Below are positions 49,551 through 58,187 of a stretch of DNA of 64,000 nucleotides, in pieces. The DNA comes from Sphaerisporangium rhizosphaerae. Its GTDB lineage: Bacteria > Actinomycetota > Actinomycetes > Streptosporangiales > Streptosporangiaceae. The position numbers and the translations under genes are program-made. The notes below the pieces were generated by a model. The model was not told the origin of the DNA, did not search any database, and was given only the letters and a program-made list of their open reading frames with translations. The stretch covers positions 372,001-436,000 of the forward strand of contig NZ_JBHTCG010000004.1 in the NCBI RefSeq assembly GCF_042665155.1. Reading direction: 5' to 3'. How positions within the stretch are numbered: position 1 is the stretch's first letter; every line of letters starts with the position of its first letter.

Positions 49551-50723
49551 TCACCAGGGTTGGAGGACGACTTTGTTGCACTCGTTCTCCTTGTGCTTGA
49601 ACATCTCGTACGCGTGCGGCGCGTCCTCCAGCCGCACGCGGTGGCTGATCACGAAGGCGGGGTCGATGTCCCCGGCGCGGATCCGCTCCAGCAACGGCTT
49701 GAGGTAGCGCTGGACATGGCACTGGCCGGTCCGCATGGTCAGCGACCGGTTCATGAACGACCCCACCGGGAACTTGTCGACGAAGCCGCCGTAGACGCCG
49801 ATGACCGAGACGATCCCGCCGTTGCGGCAGGCCATGATGGCCTCGCGCAGGACGTAGGGCCGGTCGGTCTCCATCCGCGTCGCCTGCTTGGCCCGGTCGT
49901 AGGCGTGCATGGCGGGGACGGGGTAGTGCGCCTCCATGCCGACCGCGTCGATGCAGGCGTCGGGGCCCCGGCCGGCGGTCATGTCGCGCAGCGCGTCCAG
50001 GACGTCGGTCTCCTCGTAGTTGAGGGTGTCGGCGCCCGTGCGTGCGGCGATCTCCAGCCGGTACGGGAAACGGTCGATGACCACGACGCGTTCGGCGCCC
50101 AGCAGGAAGGCGCTCACGGCGGCGAACTGGCCCACCGGGCCCGCGCCCCAGATGGCGATGACGTCACCGGGTTTGATGTCGCACATCTCGGCGCCCATCC
50201 AGCCGGTCGGCAGGATGTCGGACAGGAACAGCACCTTCTCGTCCGGCAGGCCGTTCTCGATCTTGATCGGCCCGACGTCGGCGAACGGCACGCGCGCGTA
50301 CTGCGCCTGGCCGCCCGGGTAGCCGCCGAGCATGTGGGAGTAGCCGAAGATGCCGGCCGGCGCGTGTCCCATGAGCTTCTCGGCCAGCCCCGCGTTCGGG
50401 TTGGAGTTCTCGCACACCGAGTACATGCCGCTCTGGCAGGACAGGCAGCCGCCGCACGCGATCGGGAACGGGACGACCACTCGGTCCCCGACGCGCAGGT
50501 TCGACACCCCCGGGCCGACCTCGACCACCTCGCCCATGAACTCGTGGCCGAGGACGTCGCCCTTCTTCATCGTGGGGATGTAGCCGTCGTACAGGTGCAG
50601 GTCGGAGCCGCAGATGGCGGTGGAGGTGACGCGGACGACGGCGTCGCGCGCGTTGAGGATCCTCGGCTCCGGGACCTCCTGGACCTCGACCTTGTCGCGC
50701 CCCATCCAGCAGATGGCTTTCAT
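49551..50723 (-). CDS. Zinc-dependent alcohol dehydrogenase (glutathione-independent formaldehyde-dehydrogenase-like)
   Basis: 390-aa medium-chain dehydrogenase. Catalytic zinc ligands C38 and H60/E61 (AICGSDLHLYDG, GHEFMGEV), structural zinc cysteines C90, C93, C96 and C104, and the NAD loop IWGAGPVGQ are visible. The long C-terminal insertion (HAYDRAKQATRMETDRP) is characteristic of the FdhA/AdhA-like subgroup acting on aldehydes or alcohols. ATG with GGAGG upstream. It follows the SRPBCC gene by 10 bp, so the two form an operon. Confidence 0.92.
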   Translation of the reverse strand: MKAICWMGRDKVEVQEVPEPRILNARDAVVRVTSTAICGSDLHLYDGYIPTMKKGDVLGHEFMGEVVEVGPGVSNLRVGDRVVVPFPIACGGCLSCQSGMYSVCENSNPNAGLAEKLMGHAPAGIFGYSHMLGGYPGGQAQYARVPFADVGPIKIENGLPDEKVLFLSDILPTGWMGAEMCDIKPGDVIAIWGAGPVGQFAAVSAFLLGAERVVVIDRFPYRLEIAARTGADTLNYEETDVLDALRDMTAGRGPDACIDAVGMEAHYPVPAMHAYDRAKQATRMETDRPYVLREAIMACRNGGIVSVIGVYGGFVDKFPVGSFMNRSLTMRTGQCHVQRYLKPLLERIRAGDIDPAFVISHRVRLEDAPHAYEMFKHKENECNKVVLQPW

Positions 50724-50733
50724 GGGGTCCTCC

Positions 50734-51654
50734 TCATCTCATCGGCTGGGCCACGTGCTGGAACAGCTGCCGGATGGCCCGGGTGCCCTCGGGGCTGCCC
50801 TCCGAGCGGGTCACCTCGCCGGTCTCCATCACCTGCTTGAAGCGCCGCAGGTCGTCACGCACCTGCTGGTCGGGGTGCTCGCCGAGCAGCCGGGCGAAGG
50901 CCAGGCCGAGCCTGCCGACCGGCGCGTCGTAGTCGATCCGCACGCGCACCTCGGTGCCGCGCCCGCCGGGAGCGTCCATGAAGCGCACCGACCCGCGGTT
51001 GCGCACGGTGGCGCCCTCCAGCGACCGCCAGGCGATCAGTTCGTCCTCGCGGTCCTGGACGATCTCGGCCTCCCACTCGACGGGCTTCCTGGCCGGCCCT
51101 CTGGCCCGCCACCGGGAGTGCCCGCCCGGGCCGGTCTCCACCGAGTCCAGGTGGATCATGAACCGGGGCAGGTTCTCGAAGTCGCGCCAGAACCGGTAGA
51201 CCTCCTGGCGGGGCCGGTTGACGGTGATGGAGGCGCGCAGGCCGGTGGTGGGCGCGACCGGCGTGATGGTCCCGCCCTTCTCGACCCGCATCGCGGCGTA
51301 CAGGTCGGCGGCCGTCATGCCGGCCACCGCCGTCGAGACGGCCATGACGCGGCGGCGTCTGGCGCCCGCGCGGCGAGCCAGGGCGCGGCCGAGCAGCGCC
51401 AGGTCCATGGCGTCGCCCGCGACCCGGGTCCACACCATCGACGCCGGCCTGCGGCTGCCGAGCAGGGCGGCCGCGTGGAGCAGTTCCCGCATGCCGACCA
51501 GGCGCACCGTGGCCCGGGACACGGCCGAGTCCTCGAAGCCGCCGAGCCGGCCGAGGACACGGGGTGCGGCGAGCTGCGCGGCGCCCAGTCCCAGGCTGGC
51601 CCACCCGAGCGCCGCGGCCAGACGGCGGGCCTTGTGATTACTCGCTCCGCTCAT
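50734..51654 (-). CDS. SRPBCC-family (polyketide cyclase/START-like) protein with hydrophobic N-terminal domain
   Basis: 306-aa protein. Residues 1-120 hold several weak membrane helices with conserved GLGAAQLAAPR and GMRELLHAAALL. Residues 130-275 form a START-like ligand-binding domain (ASITVNRPRQEVYRFWRDFENLPRFM). Such two-part proteins commonly accompany the AdhA-like zinc dehydrogenase in actinomycetes. ATG 51654. Role unknown; it may bind a lipid or aldehyde at the membrane. The 294 bp upstream hold no gene. Confidence 0.82.
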   Translation of the reverse strand: MSGASNHKARRLAAALGWASLGLGAAQLAAPRVLGRLGGFEDSAVSRATVRLVGMRELLHAAALLGSRRPASMVWTRVAGDAMDLALLGRALARRAGARRRRVMAVSTAVAGMTAADLYAAMRVEKGGTITPVAPTTGLRASITVNRPRQEVYRFWRDFENLPRFMIHLDSVETGPGGHSRWRARGPARKPVEWEAEIVQDREDELIAWRSLEGATVRNRGSVRFMDAPGGRGTEVRVRIDYDAPVGRLGLAFARLLGEHPDQQVRDDLRRFKQVMETGEVTRSEGSPEGTRAIRQLFQHVAQPMR

Positions 51655-51948
51655 GTGAACCTCACATGGCTGGGTATGTGGCGATCCGGCGCACCGGCGG
51701 CCCCTCGCGACGGGCGCGTCCGGCGCGCCGCCCGGTCCGGCCGACGGCGGACCTCTCGTTTACCAGTGAGCCGTACCCCTTCGACGTGGGACGACACAGA
51801 TCGGCCCATTCCCGCGCCGGAACCAGACCGTATCGAGGGAACGCGGTGACGCGTGCACCGGTTTGAGCGGCTCCACACGGGGGTACCCCGGCCGTCCGCA
51901 TCGCGCGTGCCGCGACACCACTCGGCCGGAGCCGGGGCCGGGTTCGGG

Positions 51949-52632
51949 TCAGGCGGGCGTGCCTGGGCCGGCCGGATCGGCGGCGACGGAAGAGTCCTCG
52001 TCGATGGCGGAGGGGTCTTCTTCGGTGACTGCGGGGGCCTCGCCGGCGGTGGTGGAGAGGTCCTCATCGGCCGTGGAGAGGTCCTCGGCGGTGGTGAAGG
52101 GGTCCTCGGCGGGGAACAGGATGGGGCTGAGCAGATAGCGGGTCCGGCCGGGGGCGGGCGGGTTGGCCAGGCGGGGGGCGATCGCCGCGCGCATCTGGGC
52201 GATCATCTCCAGCAGTTCCTCGCGGCTGAGCCAGACCGCGTGCTGCCGGTAGCCGACCAGGTCCGCGACCGGGTCGGCGCCGTCGCGGCCGAGATAGGAG
52301 CCGAACTCGGCGAGCAGGGCGGCCATGGCCACGGCGAACCCGCGGCGATGGTCGTCGGCCGACAGCGACCGCATCGCCTCGGCGTCGATCACGGCCCTGT
52401 CCTGGCGGAGCCGGTACCGGCGCTCGACCGCGCCGCGCACCCGTCGCTCGCCGGCCACCTCCAGGACCCCGCCGGCCGCGAGCAGGTCGACGTGCCGGTA
52501 GACGGTCGCCTTGGAGACGTCGGGGATGCGCGCGCTGAGCTCGGAGGTGGCGAGTTCGCGCCCGCCGCGCATCGCGTGCACGATGCGCAGCCGCACGGGG
52601 TGGGCCAGGAGCTCCAGAGGGTCCATCGCCAT
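51949..52632 (-). CDS. ArsR-like winged-helix regulator with acidic repeat tail
   Basis: 227-aa regulator. The HTH core DPLELLAHPVRLRIVHAM ... SELSARIPDVSKATVYRHVDLL places it with the HTH_20/ArsR-like group, followed by a helical domain. The last ~60 residues are a low-complexity acidic tail of DPFTTAEDLSTADEDLSTTA type, with repeats also visible in the DNA (52040-52110). Divergent from an alpha/beta hydrolase 40 bp away, which is the probable target. No metal-binding cysteines are seen. Confidence 0.85.
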   Translation of the reverse strand: MAMDPLELLAHPVRLRIVHAMRGGRELATSELSARIPDVSKATVYRHVDLLAAGGVLEVAGERRVRGAVERRYRLRQDRAVIDAEAMRSLSADDHRRGFAVAMAALLAEFGSYLGRDGADPVADLVGYRQHAVWLSREELLEMIAQMRAAIAPRLANPPAPGRTRYLLSPILFPAEDPFTTAEDLSTADEDLSTTAGEAPAVTEEDPSAIDEDSSVAADPAGPGTPA

Positions 52633-52672
52633 ACGATCTCACATCTGCTACCGTTCGCAAAAATGAGAAAGG

Positions 52673-54025
52673 ATGGCGTCTGGGATGGGGAACGACACCG
52701 ACCCTGCGGCGATCGCCGTCACCGTCGTCGAGATGGCCCGCGACGGACGGTTCACCGAGATCGAGGCGCTGTTCGCGCCACGGTTGCGCGCGGTCGTCTC
52801 CGCCAGGACACTGCGGACGGCCTGGGCCGCCGAGATCGCCTCCATCGGCCCGGTCTCCGCCATAGGAACCCCGGCGACCGAGCCGATGCCCGATGGCGCG
52901 GACCGAGCCGGACGGGCGGGGCTGACGCGGGTGAGTGTGCCGGTGAGCGGGCGGGATGGCGGGCTCACCGTGGTGATGTCGGTGGACGGGGCCGGCGCGC
53001 TGAACGGCCTGCGACTGGCCCCGGCGGCCACGACGTCCTGGGCGCCGCCGCCCTACGCCGCGCGCGGAAGGTTCGGCGAGCATGACGTCACGCTCGGCAC
53101 CGGTCCGCTCGCCGTGCCCGGCACCCTCACCATGCCGCGCGGACGGGGCCCGCACCCCGGCGTCGTGCTGCTGAGCGGCGGCGGTCCGTTCGACCGCGAC
53201 GCGACGAGCGGGCCGAACAAGCCGCTGAAGGACCTCGCGTGGGGCCTGGCCTGCCGGGGGGTCGCGGTGCTGCGGTTCGACAAGGTGACCTGCGTCCACG
53301 GCGCGCGGGTGAGCGACGCGGACGGCTTCACGATGACCGAGGAGTACGTGCCGCACGCGGTCGCCGCCGTCCGCCTGTTGCGGAGCAGGCCCTCCGTGGA
53401 CGCCGCGCGGGTCTTCGTGGCCGGCCACAGCATGGGAGGCAAGGTCGCGCCACGGGTCGCGGCGGCCGAGCCGTCCGTCGCCGGGCTGGTGATCATGGCG
53501 GGTGACGCCGAGCCGATGCACCGTTCCGCCGTGCGTGTCGCCCGCCACCTCGCCTCGCCGGCCATCGGCGCGATGACGGAGCCGGACGTCGAGGCGATCG
53601 CCCGGCAGGCCGCCTTGGTGGAGGACCCTGGCCTGTCGCCCTCGACGCCGGCCGCGCTGCTGCCGCTCGGCCTGCCGGCGTCGTACTGGCTGGACCTGTG
53701 CGCCTACGACCCGGTGGCCGCCGCGGCGGCGCTGGAGGTGCCCATGCTGATCCTCCAGGGTGGGCGCGACTACCAGGTGACGGTCGAGGACGACCTCGCG
53801 CGGTGGAAGGCGGGCCTCGCGCGGCGCGCGGACGTCGAGTTCCGCCTCTACGCGGCCGACGACCACCTGTTCTTTCCCGGGACGGGCCCCTCGACGCCGG
53901 CGGGATACCAGAGGGCGCAGCACGTCGACCCCGCGGTGGTGGCCGACATCGCCGCGTGGCTGCACCCAGCTCCCGGCAGGTTCAGCCGGTTCGCCAGGTT
54001 CACCCGGTTCGCCCGCCGCGGCTGA
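52673..54025 (+). CDS. Alpha/beta hydrolase with N-terminal DUF3887-like domain
   Basis: 450-aa protein. Residues 10-120 form a DUF3887-type module (MARDGRFTEIEALFAPRLRA), and residues 130-430 an alpha/beta hydrolase with nucleophile elbow GHSMGG, oxyanion GGGPFDRD and late DHLFFPG histidine. Similar proteins are called BAAT/acyl-CoA-like or dienelactone-type hydrolases. ATG at 52673 abuts a purine run; the ATG at 52685 is spaced better from AAGGA. No signal peptide. Probably controlled by the divergent regulator. Confidence 0.86.
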   Translation: MASGMGNDTDPAAIAVTVVEMARDGRFTEIEALFAPRLRAVVSARTLRTAWAAEIASIGPVSAIGTPATEPMPDGADRAGRAGLTRVSVPVSGRDGGLTVVMSVDGAGALNGLRLAPAATTSWAPPPYAARGRFGEHDVTLGTGPLAVPGTLTMPRGRGPHPGVVLLSGGGPFDRDATSGPNKPLKDLAWGLACRGVAVLRFDKVTCVHGARVSDADGFTMTEEYVPHAVAAVRLLRSRPSVDAARVFVAGHSMGGKVAPRVAAAEPSVAGLVIMAGDAEPMHRSAVRVARHLASPAIGAMTEPDVEAIARQAALVEDPGLSPSTPAALLPLGLPASYWLDLCAYDPVAAAAALEVPMLILQGGRDYQVTVEDDLARWKAGLARRADVEFRLYAADDHLFFPGTGPSTPAGYQRAQHVDPAVVADIAAWLHPAPGRFSRFARFTRFARRG

Positions 54026-54072
54026 AGGCCGGCCGGGGAGTGAGACCCCGGCCTCGTCCGGGCCGGGAAGGG

Positions 54073-54666
54073 TTACCAGCGGCCGGTCTTGAGGAGCTGG
54101 CCACGGACGGCGCCGTCGGCGAACTGCTTGGTGTGCATATTGGCGTACCAGTTCCCCGGGTTCCTCTTGATCCCCGCCAGCACACTCAGGTCCTTCACCC
54201 GCACCGAACCGAACGCGGAATTACCGCGGATCGTGCCATCGTGCAGCAGATCGATCACCACCGGACCATTGACACCGGCCTTACCCCGGTGAATGTGGAA
54301 CGCCGTCGGCCTGCCCGTCCGCTTCCACTGCACCAAGTAGAACATCCGGTTCCCCTGAATCCGGAACTTCGCCACCGCGACACCATCCCGATCGTTCACC
54401 TTCTTACCCGGCTCCCGCACCTCATTACGGCCCAGCAACACCGCACCGAAGTAGTAGCTCCTCGGCTTCACCGTCACATGCCCGGCAGCCGAAACCGCGG
54501 ACGCGGAGGCCGCGCTCACCTTGGCGGGCGAGGAGGCGGTGGCCGCCCCGGCCGGCACCGCGACCGCGCCGAGGGCCAGCGCCGAGATCGCCGCCCCCGC
54601 CGCCATCCGGCCGGCCACACGCTGCCAGGTCTTCCGCTCGCGGCCGGTGCGCTCGATGTTCGTCAT
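54073..54666 (-). CDS. Secreted CHRD-domain protein
   Basis: 197-aa exported protein. Signal peptide at residues 1-42 with an RVAGRMAAGAAISALALGAVAV core. The CHRD (chordin-like) beta domain covers 70-195: YFGAVLLGRNEV ... AFHIHRGKAGVNGPVVIDL ... NPGNWYANMHTKQFADGAVRGQL. ATG with AAGGAAG upstream. Function of bacterial CHRD proteins is unclear; a structural or metal-binding role outside the cell is possible. Confidence 0.88.
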   Translation of the reverse strand: MTNIERTGRERKTWQRVAGRMAAGAAISALALGAVAVPAGAATASSPAKVSAASASAVSAAGHVTVKPRSYYFGAVLLGRNEVREPGKKVNDRDGVAVAKFRIQGNRMFYLVQWKRTGRPTAFHIHRGKAGVNGPVVIDLLHDGTIRGNSAFGSVRVKDLSVLAGIKRNPGNWYANMHTKQFADGAVRGQLLKTGRW

Positions 54667-55178
54667 CAGAATCTTCCTTAGGTCTGCCGTAAGAGTGCGT
54701 TTCGGACAACCCAGACGTTAGGTCCGCGGCCGGCGGCGTTATACGTAGGAATCCACACAGTGCCGCGAGCGTGCACAACGGCACACACCGCGCCTCAGGT
54801 CTCCCTCCAGGAGCGCTCCCGCGCAGGAGGAGGGGACTTCGTGTTTGGCGGGTCCGTCACGGGTACAGGGGCTCGCACGAAGGAGCGCTGACCATGCATC
54901 CGTCAGCGCCAAGGCTCAGCACCCTTGAGCGCTGACCATGCATCCGTCAGCGCGAAGGCTCGGCACCCTTGAGCTCCGGCCGTGCACGGTCGGCGCCAGA
55001 AGCCGAGCGTCCACGAGCGTTGACCGTGCATCCGTCAGCGCGCACAACACCGGCCGGTTCCTCGCCGCGTGCCGTTAGACGGGCCCCCGGACCTCACCGA
55101 TTCGCCCGAGGGCGCGGTCGTCCGAACACGAACGGGCGCGTTCGCCGCGCCGTCCTTCCAGTCTCCTAGGAGTGCCGC
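54667..55178. other. 512-bp gene-free region carrying a hairpin tandem array
   Basis: Contains the 44-bp repeat array at 54884-55050. The left part (54690-54780) is the CHRD upstream region. The right end carries the AGGAG site of the ferritin-like gene. No coding potential was recognised. Confidence 0.6.
54884..55050. repeat. 44-bp tandem repeat, about 3.7 units, each encoding a hairpin
   Basis: Units start at 54884, 54928, 54972 and 55016, exactly 44 bp apart. Units 1 and 2 contain GCGCTGAC-CATGCATCC-GTCAGCGC, a perfect 8-bp stem with a 9-nt loop. Unit 4 keeps it with one G-T pair. Unit 3 is diverged (CCGGCCGTGCACGGTCGG) but can still pair. The array ends about 130 bp before the ferritin-like gene. 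Confidence 0.9.
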
Positions 55179-56381
55179 ATGACGTTCAATCCCCTGCACG
55201 AGCGTGGAATCCCGCTGGACAAGCAACTGCGCAACTGGCGTGAGCTCGACGTCGCCCCGGTCGACCCCGACCACTCCGATCCCTACACCCGGTGCCGGAT
55301 CATCGCGATGAACGGCATCGAGGTGGAGGCGATCATGTTCAGCCACCAGCTCGCCCGGCACTGCCCGAGCGTGGAGCTCAAGCAGCAGCTCGCCCGCGTG
55401 CGCTACATCGAGGCCCAGCAGCAGAAGGCCGTGAACTGGCTGCTCCCCGGCCTGGCCTCGGTGCTGGAGACGACGATCGCCTACGAGCAGGTGGCCGTCG
55501 ACCTGACCGCCTGGGTCGCCCGGATGGAGCCAGACCCCTACCTCAAGCGCGCCTACCAGTTCGGCGTGCTGGAGGACTTCGACCACCTGTACCGGTACGC
55601 CAACCTGTACGAGCTGATCGAGCACCGCAGGGCCGAGAAGATCGTGGACGGCCTGACGGAGGTCATGCCGGGACGGCCGACCTACCTCCACCATCGCGAC
55701 CCGGTCGACAACGTGCGCGAGCCCTACGACAAGAGCGCCGCGGCGCCGATCTCCAAGCTGCACGCCCTGACGATCATGGCGGCCGAGCAGCAGACCATGA
55801 ACTTCTACATGAACGTCGGCCCGACCTACATGGAGCCGATCGCCCGCCGGCTCTACCAGGAGATCGGCCTGATCGAAGAAGAGCACGTCACCCACTACGA
55901 GTCGCTGGTCGACCCGGGTGAGACCTGGTGGGAGATGCTGCTCAACCATGAGTACAACGAGTGCTACCTGTACCACTCGTTCATGGAGACCGAGTCCGAC
56001 CCCAAGGTGAAGGCCATCTGGGAGCTGCACCTGAACATGGAGCTGGAACACCTGCGCCTGGCCGCCGAGCTGTTCAAGAAGCACGACGGCCGCGACCCCG
56101 AGCAGGTGCTCGCCCCCGAGCTGCCGGCGCCGGTCACCTTCGAGCCCAACAAGGCCTACCTGCGCGAACTGATCGCCACCGAGATCGACTACACCACCAT
56201 CGGCACCGGATACGTGCAGGACGCCCACGAGCGCTTCGAGAAGATGCAAGAGGTGATCATGGGGGGCGAGCCCCTGCCGTCCGAGCAGGTCATCGCCGAC
56301 AACCGCGACAAGAGCGGCCAGGAGTACCGGCTGGAGACCGAGGGCCCCCACCCGGTGCCCAGCCTGCGGACCGACCGCTGA
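55179..56381 (+). CDS. Two-domain ferritin-like di-iron protein (uncharacterised)
   Basis: 400-aa all-helical protein. Two four-helix bundles can be traced by Glu/His motifs: EVEAIMFSHQLAR, EAQQQKAVNW, ETTIAYEQVAVD and EDFDHLYRYANL in the first half; AAEQQTMNFYMN, EEEHVTHYESL and NMELEHLRLAAELF in the second. These are ferritin-superfamily ExxH-type iron ligands. No named family came to mind. ATG with AGGAG 6 nt upstream. A hemerythrin gene follows by 26 bp, so the operon encodes two non-heme di-iron proteins, pointing to iron, oxygen or peroxide handling. Confidence 0.75.
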   Translation: MTFNPLHERGIPLDKQLRNWRELDVAPVDPDHSDPYTRCRIIAMNGIEVEAIMFSHQLARHCPSVELKQQLARVRYIEAQQQKAVNWLLPGLASVLETTIAYEQVAVDLTAWVARMEPDPYLKRAYQFGVLEDFDHLYRYANLYELIEHRRAEKIVDGLTEVMPGRPTYLHHRDPVDNVREPYDKSAAAPISKLHALTIMAAEQQTMNFYMNVGPTYMEPIARRLYQEIGLIEEEHVTHYESLVDPGETWWEMLLNHEYNECYLYHSFMETESDPKVKAIWELHLNMELEHLRLAAELFKKHDGRDPEQVLAPELPAPVTFEPNKAYLRELIATEIDYTTIGTGYVQDAHERFEKMQEVIMGGEPLPSEQVIADNRDKSGQEYRLETEGPHPVPSLRTDR

Positions 56382-56407
56382 CCACCGGCACGGCCAAGGA
56401 GGAGACG

Positions 56408-56995
56408 ATGACGCAGGACCCGCCCGCCCCTGAGACGATGGCCGAGGACGACGTGATCGACCTGCTGCTGCGCCAGCACGCGCTCATCAGGGACCTTTTC
56501 GACCAGGTCGAGCAGGCGTCCGCCGAGGAACGGCCCGAGGCGTTCACCCGGCTGGTGCGCATGCTGGCCGTGCACGAGACGGCCGAGGAGGAGACCGTCC
56601 ACCCGTACGCGCGCAAGAAGATCGACGGCGGGGACGGGGTCGTGGACGACCGCCTGGCCGAGGAGAACCAGGCCAAGCAACTGCTGGAGGACCTGGACAA
56701 GAACGGGCCCGACGCCCCCGACTTCCTGGAACGACTCCTCCTGCTCCGCGCGGCGGTGACGGCGCACGCCCGCAGCGAGGAACGCTACGAGTTCACCCAA
56801 CTGCGCGCCCAGACCACCGCCGCCGAGCGCCGCGCCCTGGCCGCCGGCGTGAAGGCGGCCGAGGCCATGGCGCCCACGCATCCGCACCCCGGCATCGAGT
56901 CGGCCACCAAGAACGTGCTGGTGGGAACGCCGGTGGCGATGATGGACCGGATCCGCGACGTGGTCCACCGGGCCATGGACCAGCACAACGGCTGA
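56408..56995 (+). CDS. Hemerythrin HHE-domain protein
   Basis: 195-aa protein. The HHE cation-binding four-helix bundle has LLRQHALIRDLFDQVEQ, VHETAEEETVHPYARKK and AHARSEERYEF, giving the His/Glu set for a di-iron site; an extra C-terminal helix bundle carries HPHPG. ATG with strong AAGGAGG 4 nt upstream, 26 bp after the ferritin-like gene. Role is probably oxygen or nitric-oxide sensing or storage. A 10-bp-stem hairpin follows the gene. Confidence 0.9.
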   Translation: MTQDPPAPETMAEDDVIDLLLRQHALIRDLFDQVEQASAEERPEAFTRLVRMLAVHETAEEETVHPYARKKIDGGDGVVDDRLAEENQAKQLLEDLDKNGPDAPDFLERLLLLRAAVTAHARSEERYEFTQLRAQTTAAERRALAAGVKAAEAMAPTHPHPGIESATKNVLVGTPVAMMDRIRDVVHRAMDQHNG

Positions 56996-57009
56996 CCGGG
57001 CCTGCACCC

Positions 57010-57039
57010 GCCCGGCCTCCCGTCACGAAGAGGCCGGGC
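57010..57039 (+). terminator. Hairpin after the hemerythrin gene
   Basis: GCCCGGCCTC and GAGGCCGGGC form a perfect 10-bp stem with a 10-nt loop, 14 nt after the stop codon. There is no T tract, so it is a GC-hairpin terminator candidate, usual for such GC-rich genomes. Confidence 0.65.
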
Positions 57040-57150
57040 GCGCCCCGCACCAAGGCCGCCATGACCGGGCGCGGCCCGAAGGAGCGCGCCATGACCGGGC
57101 GTGACCCGGAGCAGGGCCGTCACGATCGGGCGCGGTCCGGTCGGGGCGAT
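57031..57150. repeat. 30-bp tandem repeat over the LacI stop codon
   Basis: ATGACCGGGCG at 57061 and 57091 and CACGATCGGGCG at 57121 are exactly 30 bp apart, with a degenerate unit from 57031. The right unit includes the last codons of the LacI gene (stop at 57120-57122). Confidence 0.8.
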
Positions 57151-58187
57151 GCCGGCGGCTGGTCCCGATCGCGCCGTGGTCGCCGGTAGGGACGGGTGCT
57201 CTCGCGGATCTTCAGCTCGGGCGCCAGCATGGTGACCTGCGGCTGCGGCTCGCCGCGGATCAGGCTCGCCAGGCGCCGGACGGCCGTGCGCGCCAGGTTC
57301 TCCACCGGAAGGACCAGCGAGGTCACCGGGGTGGCCATCCGCTCGGCCACATCGTCGGAGCTGATGGCGATGACGGAGATGTCCCGCGGGACCCGGCGGC
57401 CCGTGCCGGTGAGCCGGTCCACCACCAGCGGCAGCGCCCACTCGTTGTAGACGATAAGCGCGCTCATGCCCGGCAGCCTGCCGAACATGGCGTCGAGCGC
57501 CGTGACCACCCCGCCGGACGAGGGCTCGCACGGCTGCCACGCGGCCTTCGCCCCCGCGCGGGCCAGCGCCTCCAGCGCGCCGTCACGGGCGTGCGCCGCG
57601 TAGGCCCCGCCGCGCGCGTAGGCCTCCGGCGGTTGCCCGAGGAACCCGACCTCGGTGTGGCCGAGATCGAGCAGGCGCTGCGCGCACAGCCGTCCCGACA
57701 GGACGAAGTCGAAGTCCACCTGGCACAACCCGGCGGGGTCGTCGGGCGTGCCGACCAGGACGGCGGGACACTCCAGCGTCCTGAGCAGTTCCACCCGCGG
57801 GTCACGCCGCTGGACCTCCATCAGCATCACGCCGTCCACGAGCGCGCCGGCGACCGCGTCCTTGATCGCCTTCTCGCCGTCGTCGTCGGTCAGCATGAGC
57901 AGCTTCAGCCCGGCGTCCTGCGCGGCCGACAGCGCGGCCCAGACGTAGGGCATCTGCACCTGGTTGTGCGGCCCGTGCACCATCGGCAGCGCCATGGCGA
58001 TCACCCCGGACCTGCGCGTCCTGATGGACCGCGCGCCCGCGTGCGGCCGGAACCGCAACTCCTCGATGGCGCGCTCTACCCGCTTGACCGTTTCGGCGGA
58101 GATGGAACGGTTGCCGCTGAGCACATAGGACACGGTGCTGCGCGAGACCCCCGCGTGCCTCGCCACATCGGCGATCGTCACGGCCAT
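57120..58187 (-). CDS. LacI-family transcriptional regulator
   Basis: 355-aa repressor. HTH TIADVARHAGVSRSTVSYVL at residues 4-23, hinge FRPHAGARSIRTRRSG, then a sugar-binding-type effector domain. ATG 58187 with GGGAG 6 nt upstream. No transport or glycosidase genes adjoin it, so the target is unknown. The perfect inverted repeat TCGAA-TCAG-TTCGA at 58207-58220 directly upstream may be its own operator. Its 3' end merges with a 30-bp tandem repeat. Confidence 0.9.
   Translation of the reverse strand: MAVTIADVARHAGVSRSTVSYVLSGNRSISAETVKRVERAIEELRFRPHAGARSIRTRRSGVIAMALPMVHGPHNQVQMPYVWAALSAAQDAGLKLLMLTDDDGEKAIKDAVAGALVDGVMLMEVQRRDPRVELLRTLECPAVLVGTPDDPAGLCQVDFDFVLSGRLCAQRLLDLGHTEVGFLGQPPEAYARGGAYAAHARDGALEALARAGAKAAWQPCEPSSGGVVTALDAMFGRLPGMSALIVYNEWALPLVVDRLTGTGRRVPRDISVIAISSDDVAERMATPVTSLVLPVENLARTAVRRLASLIRGEPQPQVTMLAPELKIRESTRPYRRPRRDRDQPPASPRPDRARS

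Noticed and set aside
54884..55050. CRISPR or integron attC array
   Set aside because: The whole 44-bp unit repeats, including the would-be spacer, and there is no integrase or cas gene nearby.
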